This document shows positions 1-7,406 of a DNA stretch of 8,058 nt, one piece after another; positions within the stretch are counted from its first letter, which is position 1; each line of letters opens with the position of its first letter. A program made the translations under genes and the position numbers. This DNA is from an uncultured Bacteroidales bacterium (GTDB lineage: Bacteria > Bacteroidota > Bacteroidia > Bacteroidales > UBA932): NCBI GenBank assembly GCA_946545765.1, contig CAMNNS010000064.1, forward strand, positions 1-8,058. The letters are read 5' to 3'. Under the pieces are notes generated by a model, which was not told the DNA's origin, searched no databases, and saw only the letters and a program-made list of their open reading frames with translations.

Positions 1-354
1 AATGTTGAACATGGTGGCTCTTTAACTATTATCGCAACAGCCCTAACAGAGACAGGTTCTAAGATGGATGAGGTTATCTTTGAGGAGTTTAAAGGAACCG
101 GTAATATGGAACTTCAATTAGATAGGCGATTGTCTAACAAGAGAGTGTTCCCTGCTGTAGATGTTACTTTAAGTTCTACCCGTAGAGATGACTTGTTGGT
201 AGATAAAGAGACATTGAGCCGTACATGGCATCTAAGAAATTTCTTATCTGACATGAATAGCGTTGAAGCTATGGAGTTTATGAAGAGCAGATTAGAGAAA
301 ACAACTTCTAATGAAGAATTCTTAGTCTCTATGAATGGCGATGAATTAAAGTAG
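1..354 (+). CDS. rho: Transcription termination factor Rho, C-terminal part (5' end outside window)
   Basis: This is the last 117 residues of Rho, the hexameric RNA-dependent ATPase that terminates transcription in the cytoplasm. The frame is open from base 1 and ends in TAG. Seen directly: GGSLTIIATAL, then the R-loop segment GSKMDEVIFEEFKGTGNMEL, then KRVFPAVD, then STRRDDLL. By comparison with E. coli Rho, the lysine of GSKMDEV matches K326 of the RNA-binding R-loop. The arginine of KRVFP matches R353 and that of STRRDD matches R366, the two arginines acting at the subunit ATPase interface. The end (MEFMKSRLEKTTSNEEF) also aligns with the E. coli C-terminus, so this end of the protein looks complete and intact. 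The RNA-binding OB fold and the Walker motifs lie upstream of the window. The gene converges on ridA. Identification is very secure; only the truncation by the window edge limits it. Confidence 0.97.
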   Translation, partial: NVEHGGSLTIIATALTETGSKMDEVIFEEFKGTGNMELQLDRRLSNKRVFPAVDVTLSSTRRDDLLVDKETLSRTWHLRNFLSDMNSVEAMEFMKSRLEKTTSNEEFLVSMNGDELK

Positions 355-427
355 AATATCACATTGCCGTTCAACATAATTCTCATATAATGCCAATAAG
401 ATAAACAATATATAGTAGTAACAAATC

Positions 428-496
428 AACCTTTGATATTCGGGATATTTATAAAATTATACACTTTATAAACTGAATATACAAATTCCAAAGGTT
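428..496. terminator. Nested imperfect inverted repeat between convergent rho and ridA; possible bidirectional terminator
   Basis: Three pairs of arms nest in order: AACCTTTG (428-435) with CAAAGGTT (489-496), ATATTC (436-441) with GAATAT (475-480), and TTTATAAA (448-455) with TTTATAAA (465-472). An 8-nt bulge sits on the right side (481-488), and 6 nt and 2 nt separate the inner arms. The position in a 172-bp gap between two converging genes is where a shared terminator would be expected. There is no clean T-run on either side, so it is not a textbook intrinsic terminator. Such AT-rich arms can also arise by chance. Confidence 0.35.
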
Positions 497-526
497 TAGA
501 GACTAATGAGAATACGCTTCTTGTTT

Positions 527-904
527 CTATTTTGCAGCAATAATATCTACCTCTACCATAGCATTTTTTGGTAGTGCCGCTACTTGATAAGCAACTCTTG
601 CAGGGTATGGTTCACTAAAGAATTGAGCATAAACTTCATTGAGTGCGGCAAAATTTGCTAAATCTTGAAGATAGCATGTTACCTTAACTGCATCACTCAT
701 CTTAAAACCACCCTCTTCTAAAACAGCTTGTAGGTTTTTGAAAACTTGTGTTAATTGTTCTTTAAATCCACCTGCAACAAACTCTCCTGTTTGTGGGTCA
801 ATTGGAAGTTGTCCCGAAGCATAAAGTGTATTATCAACAATAACTGCTTGGCTATAAGTGCCTACTGCTTTTGGTGCATTAGGGCTTGCTACAATTTTTT
901 TCAT
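527..904 (-). CDS. ridA: RidA family 2-iminobutanoate/2-iminopropanoate deaminase
   Basis: This is a 125-residue member of the YjgF/YER057c/UK114 family, a full-length small cytosolic protein that normally forms trimers. RidA hydrolyses reactive enamine/imine intermediates released by PLP enzymes such as threonine dehydratase, protecting other PLP enzymes. Seen directly: the N-terminal PNAPKAVGTYSQA block (8-20), LYASGQLPIDPQTGE (27-41), and the C-terminal signature PYPARVAYQVAALPKNAMVEVDIIA (99-123). Arg103 corresponds to the substrate carboxylate-binding Arg105 of E. coli RidA, and Glu118 to its Glu120; Tyr17 is also present. The position of E. coli Cys107 is Ala105 here. Conservation of the arginine and glutamate favours true RidA deaminase activity over the non-deaminating Rid subgroups, though this is inference. 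It is the last gene of the minus-strand cluster, 26 nt after the membrane protein gene, and was probably cotranscribed with it. The start follows an AT-rich stretch with no clear Shine-Dalgarno sequence. Confidence 0.95.
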   Translation of the reverse strand: MKKIVASPNAPKAVGTYSQAVIVDNTLYASGQLPIDPQTGEFVAGGFKEQLTQVFKNLQAVLEEGGFKMSDAVKVTCYLQDLANFAALNEVYAQFFSEPYPARVAYQVAALPKNAMVEVDIIAAK

Positions 905-930
905 AACTTAATATTTAAAATGTTAATATT

Positions 931-2013
931 TTATCCTATAGTATATCCGATATAACCATAAATTATTGCCACTAAACAGCAAACAATTTTACTATAAAAC
1001 CAACTCTTCCTATTGTGAGACAGCAATGGTAAAGATACATGCCCTTGTTGTGCTATCATGTTGGTTGTTAATATGTATAATGGTATAGTACCATTAAAAG
1101 CAAGTATAACAAATATTAGGTGTGGTCCCGATGTTGGTATAATCCCAATGATCGATGCTAATAATATTAGCATAGGAGTATATGCTGTGTGGGAGTTAAC
1201 AACTCTCTCTATATCGTTAAACTGTAGTAATATATTACATACAATCAGTGCTCCGAGACTCCACATTAAAGTTTGTAATAAATGCTGTTTAACAATATGT
1301 TTAAATATATGCTCTTTTATAAAATGGTCTGATGTTGTAGCTGTCTTTAGCAATGTGTATATTCCTATTAAAAGAAAAATAATATTTATTTTTCCTTCTG
1401 TAATTAGCAAACTACCACTATCATTATTATCTAAGAAAATACTGATTGTTAGAATAGTGATAAATGTTAGTATTGCCGAGAGTATTATAATCCTCTCTCT
1501 CGATGCGTATTTTAGTTTTCTGTAGGAGCTTATTTTAAAAATAGAAAATGTTTTTACTCTATCTTCATCATGAATTTCGTAGCCATCTTTGCACCCTTCA
1601 TTTATTAAAGATTTTCCTGTTATAAATAGGATAAGATTGATGATATATCCTACAACAAAGCCACATATAATAGTGGTGGCTAAAACCATTAAATATTTGG
1701 AAGGTAATAGACTTATCATAAATAAAGATTCATCACCGCACGATGCTATCATTGCGGCACATAATGCTCCAAAAGTCACGATTTTATGAGAATATAAAGA
1801 GACAACGGCAAAACCACCTCCACAACCCGGTACCGCCCCTAATAGAGTGGATAAAAGTAGTTGTTTGGTAGGGGATTTTTTTAGCTTATATACAGATCTA
1901 CCATTACTAAGAGTGTTCAAATATTCTAAAAAAATCATCATTACAATAACCAAAAATGTTATTGTAGTAGCTTCTATAATTATATGGTAGGAATTACCTA
2001 AGAACTCTTTCAT
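931..2013 (-). CDS. Putative ten-helix manganese/heavy-metal exporter (ArsP_2-like membrane protein)
   Basis: This 360-residue polytopic inner-membrane protein has about ten hydrophobic segments, roughly at 10-32, 50-68, 72-100, 106-132, 174-194, 208-222, 246-264, 280-304, 308-330 and 340-358. The polar loop at 135-172 splits it into two halves. Each half carries a related signature: GAVPGCGGG (59-67) followed by CGDE (92-95), and GIIPTSGPH (290-298) followed by QGH (323-325). This suggests an ancient internal duplication with paired metal-binding sites. Before the second half, a histidine-spaced helix has His at 230, 235, 239 and 244. These features match from memory the family annotated as putative 10TM heavy-metal exporter or putative manganese transporter; substrate and direction are not experimentally settled as far as I know. 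It starts 9 nt after meaB and precedes ridA, so it is probably in the same operon. The family call is fairly firm, the substrate weak. Confidence 0.75.
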   Translation of the reverse strand: MKEFLGNSYHIIIEATTITFLVIVMMIFLEYLNTLSNGRSVYKLKKSPTKQLLLSTLLGAVPGCGGGFAVVSLYSHKIVTFGALCAAMIASCGDESLFMISLLPSKYLMVLATTIICGFVVGYIINLILFITGKSLINEGCKDGYEIHDEDRVKTFSIFKISSYRKLKYASRERIIILSAILTFITILTISIFLDNNDSGSLLITEGKINIIFLLIGIYTLLKTATTSDHFIKEHIFKHIVKQHLLQTLMWSLGALIVCNILLQFNDIERVVNSHTAYTPMLILLASIIGIIPTSGPHLIFVILAFNGTIPLYILTTNMIAQQGHVSLPLLSHNRKSWFYSKIVCCLVAIIYGYIGYTIG

Positions 2014-2022
2014 ATTAGAGAA

Positions 2023-3156
2023 TTATTTTTCTCTCTCTTTCTGATATAATTCTATTAAAGATTCTGCAGCCATAAAAGAATCTATACTTCCAGAGAGAAC
2101 TTCTTCCTCTTTTTTTCTTAGTGCCTTTTCTATAGTAGGGTTATCATAGAATTCGTTTCTTAAAGTTTCGTTAATACTTTCGTACATCCAATATTTAGCT
2201 TGCTGATGTCGTTTGAAGTCGTAATAACCATTCTTCTTCACAAGTTTGAAATAATCTTGTATTATCTTCCAAATTTCCGGAAGTCCCTTTTTAGTTACTG
2301 CAGAAGATGTTACAGCAGTTGGTACCCAGCCCGAATCTGTTGGAGGGAATAAGTGAAGAGCCCCGGCGTATTGGGCTTTTGCACCTTCTGCCTTATCTAC
2401 ATTACTTCCATCTGCTTTGGTGATAGCAATAAGATCACTCATCTCCATAATCCCCCTTTTTATCCCTTGTAAATCATCTCCAGCACCGCTAAGCATGAGT
2501 AACAAAAAGAAATCGCTCATAGAATGAACAGCAGTCTCGCTCTGTCCTACACCTACAGTCTCTATAAAAACAACATCGTACCCAGCAGCTTCGCAGAGAA
2601 TAATACTTTCTCGTGTTTTTCTTGTAACTCCACCTAACGAACCGGCAGAAGGTGAGGGGCGTATAAATGCCTTTGGATCTTTTGCAAGGGTCTCCATCCT
2701 CGTTTTATCTCCAAGAATACTGCCACCTGTTTTCTCACTCGAAGGGTCAATCGCCAATACTGCAAGTTTATGCCCGCTACTGGTTATATAACCACCAAAA
2801 GCCTCAATAAAAGTACTTTTACCTGCCCCAGGAACCCCTGTTATCCCTATTCGCATAGTGCGAATTTTACTCTTCTTAATCTTCTCTTGACAACCTTTTA
2901 TAATCTCTTTTGCAATAGTTCTATGTTCGGGATTTGAACTCTCAACCAAAGTGATAGCCCTACCTAATACAGAAGTGTCACCGGCAAAGATTCCTTTCAG
3001 ATATTCTTTAAGGGTTAGTAATGTAGGTCTTTTTTTATATATTTTAGACAAATAAGGATTTACAGATGGGGGTTGGGCAACTCCTTCATTTACAACAAGT
3101 GCTGTGTCTGGCTTATCTGATTTTTTAGGTGGCCAGTTATCTGTTATTTTAGTCAT
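2023..3156 (-). CDS. meaB: Methylmalonyl-CoA mutase-associated GTPase MeaB
   Basis: This 377-residue G3E-type P-loop GTPase belongs to the MeaB/ArgK (MMAA) family. Members bind adenosylcobalamin-dependent methylmalonyl-CoA mutase, gate cofactor loading and protect the enzyme from inactivation. Seen directly: Walker A GVPGAGKST (107-115), AIDPSS (135-140), the family block GGSILGDKTRM (144-154), the switch/Mg region ETVGVGQSE (190-198), base-recognition motif TKAD (246-249) and the G5-like TSSA (273-276). A helical N-terminal part (about 45-95, with RAITLVESSNPEH) and a C-terminal helical tail (about 305-377) complete the fold. An N-terminal extension of about 45 residues (VVNEGVAQPPSVNPYLSK) resembles Bacteroidetes homologues, which supports this start. 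The gene begins 15 nt after the DUF1573 gene and ends 9 nt before the transporter. No mutase subunit gene is in the window, so the partner must be encoded elsewhere. Old names calling this family an arginine/ornithine transport ATPase should not be used. Confidence 0.95.
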   Translation of the reverse strand: MTKITDNWPPKKSDKPDTALVVNEGVAQPPSVNPYLSKIYKKRPTLLTLKEYLKGIFAGDTSVLGRAITLVESSNPEHRTIAKEIIKGCQEKIKKSKIRTMRIGITGVPGAGKSTFIEAFGGYITSSGHKLAVLAIDPSSEKTGGSILGDKTRMETLAKDPKAFIRPSPSAGSLGGVTRKTRESIILCEAAGYDVVFIETVGVGQSETAVHSMSDFFLLLMLSGAGDDLQGIKRGIMEMSDLIAITKADGSNVDKAEGAKAQYAGALHLFPPTDSGWVPTAVTSSAVTKKGLPEIWKIIQDYFKLVKKNGYYDFKRHQQAKYWMYESINETLRNEFYDNPTIEKALRKKEEEVLSGSIDSFMAAESLIELYQKEREK

Positions 3157-3171
3157 TTTTTTACTATTAAA

Positions 3172-4251
3172 CTATTTTACAATCTCACCACTTACAAATA
3201 GATTAACCAATGGTCTTTCTGGAGAATTTGTTACAAGTGTAATCGTAAAGACTTCGTAATTATTAATCTCTTTAGGGGTAATTACTGCATTAAGTGTAAC
3301 TTTTTCCCCTACGTTTATCTCATCGGGACAAGTTATTTTTATGTTTGCTCCATTAGTTTCAACCTTGTAAATGATGAGTTTTTTCTTACCAATATTTTTA
3401 AGATTGAATTTTGCATTAAACTTCTCTCCAACTTTAGCAGAATCAAATTCTATAGAACTCTTTTCTGCCTGCACTCTTGGCCCATTATCTATTTCTTCTT
3501 GAGTTAAAGATGTGTAAGGTGTAACTATTGTTGTCTCAGTGATAAATTTTTTCTTTTGTTCAACCCCATTGCATACAAATGAGGCGTAGTATCTGGTTCT
3601 TCCCCAATGTTTTGCAAGTTTAGTATTTATAGTGTAACTTATAATGGCACTTTCTCCGGGGTCTAATGTAGATGGTTTGATTTGGATAGATAACCCCGGT
3701 GAGACATTCTTAAAAGAAACAGTTACTTTTTTATCTGAAAGATTAATAACGCTTTCACTCTCCGAGCGTTGTAACCCTTGCTCTATTTGCCCGCCATTTT
3801 GTATCTCTTTCCTCATACCAAGTGGTCCAAATTTATTCGGAAACAATTCGGCACTCGTTTTACCTTTTTCGTAAACTATTCCAGCTATCCTAAGTATAAT
3901 TGGTTTTTGAGATGATGATATATATACAGTAAATGTTTTATCAAAAGGGTATGGCCCTTGGTCGTTAAGATATGTAACAACTATCTCCCCCTCTTCACCC
4001 GGTTTGATAGGGGATTTTACATACTCTGCAACAGAACAACCACAAGAGGATATAACATTATTTATCACTATTGGCTTATCGCTGATGTTCTTGTATTTAA
4101 AAGAACCCTTTTGCGGTCCGTCATCTATTGATATTTTTCCAAAGTTATACACAACCTTTTCAAACCGTAAATCTGTAGTATGACCAGATTGTCCAAAAGT
4201 TGGAATAAAGTAGCTAATCAATAGACAAATTATAAGTGTTAATCTTCTCAT
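3172..4251 (-). CDS. Secreted DUF1573 protein with Ig-like (ASPM/SPD-2/Hydin-type) domains
   Basis: This 359-residue exported protein has no known enzymatic function. A Sec signal peptide is visible (positive MRR, hydrophobic LTLIICLLISYFIPTFG, probable cleavage near residue 20); no lipobox cysteine follows, so it is probably periplasmic or released. Residues 29-126 form a DUF1573 domain: FEKVVYNFGKI, then FKYKNISDKPIVI, the typical SSCGC motif (68-72), PGEEGEIVVTY and a final strand IILRIAGIV. A middle region (about 165-245) has beta-rich Ig-like character. A second, degenerate copy fills 262-358 (IEFDSAKVGEKFNAKFNLKNIGKKKLIIYKVE, ending VNLFVSGEIVK) but lacks the CGC motif, with only Cys308 nearby. 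DUF1573 proteins are very common in Bacteroidetes and are thought to be surface or periplasmic binding modules. This is the first gene of the minus-strand cluster and is divergent from the M16 peptidase gene. Confidence 0.88.
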   Translation of the reverse strand: MRRLTLIICLLISYFIPTFGQSGHTTDLRFEKVVYNFGKISIDDGPQKGSFKYKNISDKPIVINNVISSCGCSVAEYVKSPIKPGEEGEIVVTYLNDQGPYPFDKTFTVYISSSQKPIILRIAGIVYEKGKTSAELFPNKFGPLGMRKEIQNGGQIEQGLQRSESESVINLSDKKVTVSFKNVSPGLSIQIKPSTLDPGESAIISYTINTKLAKHWGRTRYYASFVCNGVEQKKKFITETTIVTPYTSLTQEEIDNGPRVQAEKSSIEFDSAKVGEKFNAKFNLKNIGKKKLIIYKVETNGANIKITCPDEINVGEKVTLNAVITPKEINNYEVFTITLVTNSPERPLVNLFVSGEIVK

Positions 4252-4306
4252 ATTTAATCAGTTAAATGTTTTATATTGTAAATATGGAATTGTATTCAAT
4301 TATTAT

Positions 4307-4314
4307 TAAATTTG
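4307..4314 (+). promoter_or_regulatory. Candidate Bacteroidetes -7 box for the M16 peptidase gene
   Basis: TAAATTTG fits the Bacteroidetes -7 consensus TAnnTTTG. With the usual 19-bp spacing the -33 element would be ATGG at 4284-4287, a poor match to TTTG. The predicted transcript would start near 4321, leaving a 50-nt leader before the ATG at 4371. If real, it rules out the upstream in-frame ATG at 4266 as the start. AT-rich DNA gives such matches by chance, hence modest confidence. Confidence 0.4.
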
Positions 4315-4320
4315 TATGTT

Positions 4321-4328
4321 CAAAATTA
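4321..4328 (-). promoter_or_regulatory. Candidate Bacteroidetes -7 box for the DUF1573-meaB-transporter-ridA operon
   Basis: Read on the minus strand, this is TAATTTTG, a match to TAnnTTTG. The -33 position (minus-strand GTTT at 4351-4348) is weak. The predicted start near 4314 gives a leader of about 62 nt. It lies 6 bp from the plus-strand -7 box, so the two polymerase footprints would overlap and exclude each other. Confidence 0.35.
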
Positions 4329-4370
4329 ATAATATTAACCTTAAAAAAAACTATTTTAAAATCTTTTTAT

Positions 4371-7316
4371 ATGAAGTTTACTAACAAATTCTTTACCAGT
4401 ACTGTTACAATATTGGTTTTAAGCATGATGATTTATTCTTGCACAGCTAAATATGAGACAGTTAAAGGTGATCCCACAAACACTAAAATTTATACTTTAG
4501 ACAATGGGCTAAAGGTGTATTTAACAGTTACAAAGAAAGAACCTCGTATTCAAACTTATGTAGCTTTTAGAGTTGGAAGTAAAAATGACCCTTCAGAAAC
4601 TACAGGGTTATCTCACTATTTAGAACATTTACTCTTTAAAGGTACCGAAAAATTTGGTACAATGAATTATGAGTTGGAGAAACCATATTTAGACAGAATA
4701 GAAGAAGAGTTTGAAAAATATAGGACAATGGTAGATCCTCAAGAGAGAAAAGCACAATATGCAATTATAGATTCGTTATCGTATGAGGCATCTCAATACT
4801 TTATTGGTAATGAGTATGATAAAATGATGGCATCTATAGGGGCAAAAGGTTCAAATGCTTTCACCTCTTTTGATATGACAGTATATACAGAAGATATTCC
4901 TTCTAATCAAGTTGAAGCTTGGGCTAAAGTGCAATCAGACAGATTCCGTAATTTAGTAATCAGAGGCTTCCACACAGAGTTGGAGTCTGTTTATGAGGAG
5001 TGTAATTTAGGATTATCAGATGATGGTGGTAATGCTTCAGATACTTTATTGTTTACCCTATTTGACAAGCACCCTTATGGTGAACAAACAACAATAGGGA
5101 CTCAAGAACATTTAAAGAACCCATCAATCATAAATATTAAAAATCACTATTATAATTTTTATGTACCTAACAATACAGCTATTTGTATGGCAGGCGATTT
5201 TAATCCCGATGAGGTTATTAAAATTATAGAGAAATATTTTGGTGATTGGGAGAGAAATGATAACATAAAGATGTTAGAATTTGAAGAGGAAGAACCTATC
5301 AATGAGCATATAGAAAAAAATGTTTATGGTTTAGAGGCACCATTTATTGAAATGGGATGGCGTTTCTCTTCTCCGTATAGAGCAACAAGAGAGGGGATTA
5401 ACTATACAGAAGACACCCTTTACCTAATCAAAAATATCTTATATAATGGTAGGGCTGGTTTATTTGATAAAGAGATAAATAGACCAAGAAAAGCTTTAAG
5501 TGTTAATGCTTATTCTTATACATTGGCAGATTATATTGTTTTCTTCTTGGGGGGTGAACCAAGAGATGGCCAATCTTTAGAAGAGGTTAAAGCATTGGCA
5601 TTTGAACAATTAGATAGGATTAAAAAAGGAGATTTTGATGAATCTATTCTAAAATCTATATTAAACAATTATAAGAGACAGAGAATGCAGATGTTAGAGT
5701 CTTACAGAAGTTTAGCAAACTTACAATATACTGCATTTATCAATCAAATTCCATGGGAGTATGTTGTTACTCAAACTCAGCGATTAGAGAATATAACTAA
5801 ACAAGATATTGTTGATTTTGCAAATAGGCATTTTAATGATAACTATGTTCAAGTTAATAAATTACAAGGAGAACAAGTTGGTATTAAGAAATTAGAAAAA
5901 CCGGCTATAACTCCAATAAGAACAAATAGAGATACTTCAAGTTCATTCTTAAAAGAGGTAGATCTAATGGTTAAATCGGCAAAACCAATCGAACCAGTAT
6001 TTGTGGATTTTGAGAAAGAACTCGAGATAGGAGAATTTAATAATGTGGGTGAAATCTATTACAAGCAAAATGTAGATAATACTATTTTTGCCCTTAATTA
6101 TTACTTTAGCAACGGAAGTAACGATAATAAGAGACTTCCTTATGCATTATCTTATATATCTTCTCTTGGAACAGACTCTTTAACAGCAGATCAGATAAAC
6201 GATAAATTCTATGATTTAGCATGTAATTATTCATTGGCATCAGGTGTTAATGAGGCAACATTAGCTGTATCTGGTATAGATGAGTCTATGGAAGAGGCTC
6301 TCAAATTATTTGAGCATCTTGTTAATAATGTTAAGCCGAATGAAGAGTTGCTTAATATGATGAAACAGAATTGGGTTAGAGAGATGATGAATCAGAAAAT
6401 GAGTAAGAGTGCTAATGAATCGGCAATCAATATGTATGCAGTATATGGTCCAGAGAATCCTATAACTTTAGATTTAAAACCTTTAGAGATATTGGCTCTT
6501 ACTTCAGACCAACTTATCGCTGACCTTAAAGATTTATTAAGCCATAAACATTCTATCCTCTATTATGGCCCATTATCTTATGAAGATGCTAAATCTAAGG
6601 TAGAAAAACTACATAAAGTGGGTGAGAATTTGGCAGAATATGCTCCTTCTAAAGTATTAGTTGCCGCAAGTACCAAAGAGCCTGTGATTTATATAGCTCC
6701 ATATAAAGCGAATCAGATCAATATGTATAGAATTTCTACATACGATGATATAGAATATGACCCATATAAAGATGCACTTACAAGATTGTATGACGCATAT
6801 TTTGGTTCTGGTATGAGTTCTATAGTATTTCAAGATATAAGAGAGGCAAAAGGTCTTGCATATCACGCAAGTGCATTTACTTCGCTACCATCGAGAGTAG
6901 GGCAAAAGCCTTATTATACAGCAAGAGTATATACTCAAAATGACAAAATGATAGATGCGATGAAAGCATTTGATGAAATCTTGACTAATATGCCAGTTTC
7001 TGAGAAATCGTTTGAGGTTACAAAGAATAACCTTATTCAGAACTATGCAACAACTCGTTATAATGGAGCTAATGTTATTTTAAGGTATTTAGCATTAAAA
7101 GACAAAGGGGTAGGTTTAGATTATGATAAGAGATACTATGAATATTTACAAAGTCTTACTCTACAGGATATTATCAAATATCAACAAGATTATGTGAAGG
7201 GTAGGACATTTACTACAGGAATCTTAGGTTATCCTGCAGAGTTAGATCTTAAGAGTATAGATCCAAGTTACGGTAAAATTAAGATTTTAAAGACCGAAGA
7301 TATATTTGGTTATTAG
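4371..7316 (+). CDS. M16 (pitrilysin/insulinase-type) zinc metallopeptidase, two-lobed lipoprotein
   Basis: This is a 981-residue secreted zinc peptidase. I start it at 4371 because MKFTNKFFTSTVTILVLSMM followed by IYSC is a lipoprotein signal peptide with acylated Cys24; an in-frame ATG at 4266 would add 35 hydrophobic residues without precedent. The N-terminal M16 copy (about 37-500) carries the inverted zinc motif HYLEH (His82, Glu85, His86). The third ligand is Glu210 in ELESVYEE, with Glu203 matching the supporting glutamate (by comparison with insulin-degrading enzyme His108/His112/Glu189). The hallmark AFTSFDMTVYTED lies at about 163-175. The C-terminal copy (about 560-950) has no HxxEH and retains FGSGMSSIVFQDIREAKGLA (811-830), the usual structural half. 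A charged helical insert (about 104-155) widens the gap between HxxEH and Glu210. By family, it degrades peptides in a closed chamber; natural substrates are unknown. It probably faces the periplasm or cell surface. There is no terminator before the ferredoxin promoter. Confidence 0.93.
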   Translation: MKFTNKFFTSTVTILVLSMMIYSCTAKYETVKGDPTNTKIYTLDNGLKVYLTVTKKEPRIQTYVAFRVGSKNDPSETTGLSHYLEHLLFKGTEKFGTMNYELEKPYLDRIEEEFEKYRTMVDPQERKAQYAIIDSLSYEASQYFIGNEYDKMMASIGAKGSNAFTSFDMTVYTEDIPSNQVEAWAKVQSDRFRNLVIRGFHTELESVYEECNLGLSDDGGNASDTLLFTLFDKHPYGEQTTIGTQEHLKNPSIINIKNHYYNFYVPNNTAICMAGDFNPDEVIKIIEKYFGDWERNDNIKMLEFEEEEPINEHIEKNVYGLEAPFIEMGWRFSSPYRATREGINYTEDTLYLIKNILYNGRAGLFDKEINRPRKALSVNAYSYTLADYIVFFLGGEPRDGQSLEEVKALAFEQLDRIKKGDFDESILKSILNNYKRQRMQMLESYRSLANLQYTAFINQIPWEYVVTQTQRLENITKQDIVDFANRHFNDNYVQVNKLQGEQVGIKKLEKPAITPIRTNRDTSSSFLKEVDLMVKSAKPIEPVFVDFEKELEIGEFNNVGEIYYKQNVDNTIFALNYYFSNGSNDNKRLPYALSYISSLGTDSLTADQINDKFYDLACNYSLASGVNEATLAVSGIDESMEEALKLFEHLVNNVKPNEELLNMMKQNWVREMMNQKMSKSANESAINMYAVYGPENPITLDLKPLEILALTSDQLIADLKDLLSHKHSILYYGPLSYEDAKSKVEKLHKVGENLAEYAPSKVLVAASTKEPVIYIAPYKANQINMYRISTYDDIEYDPYKDALTRLYDAYFGSGMSSIVFQDIREAKGLAYHASAFTSLPSRVGQKPYYTARVYTQNDKMIDAMKAFDEILTNMPVSEKSFEVTKNNLIQNYATTRYNGANVILRYLALKDKGVGLDYDKRYYEYLQSLTLQDIIKYQQDYVKGRTFTTGILGYPAELDLKSIDPSYGKIKILKTEDIFGY

Positions 7317-7319
7317 AAA

Positions 7320-7349
7320 TTTGATTTTGGCGAGGAATTTGTATCTTTG
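7320..7349 (+). promoter_or_regulatory. Bacteroidetes-type promoter of the ferredoxin gene
   Basis: TTTG (7320-7323), 18 bp, then TATCTTTG (7342-7349) closely match the -33 and -7 elements recognised by the Bacteroidetes primary sigma factor. Transcription should begin near 7356, giving a leader of about 50 nt. The -33 box starts only 4 bp after the M16 stop codon, so the ferredoxin has its own promoter despite sharing the strand. Confidence 0.75.
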
Positions 7350-7406
7350 TCGTCCAAAATTGACAAATAAAAGAATTAAATTAACAACAATTAAATTTTT
7401 CAAATT

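Noticed and set aside
114..386. Open minus-strand frame of 90 codons opposite rho
   Set aside because: It is the antisense of a highly conserved Rho C-terminus, with no recognisable domain.
1058..1525. Open plus-strand frame of 155 codons inside the exporter gene
   Set aside because: It is the antisense of a well-supported membrane protein gene; its hydrophobic, cysteine-rich composition follows from the opposite strand and it shows no family motif.
4266..4370. Upstream in-frame ATG giving a 1016-residue M16 protein
   Set aside because: The extra 35 residues would hide the lipoprotein signal peptide and lie across the candidate divergent promoters; the ATG at 4371 gives a normal signal with Cys24.
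6657..6866. Minus-strand frame of 69 codons inside the M16 gene
   Set aside because: It is antisense to the conserved C-terminal M16 half, with low-complexity composition.
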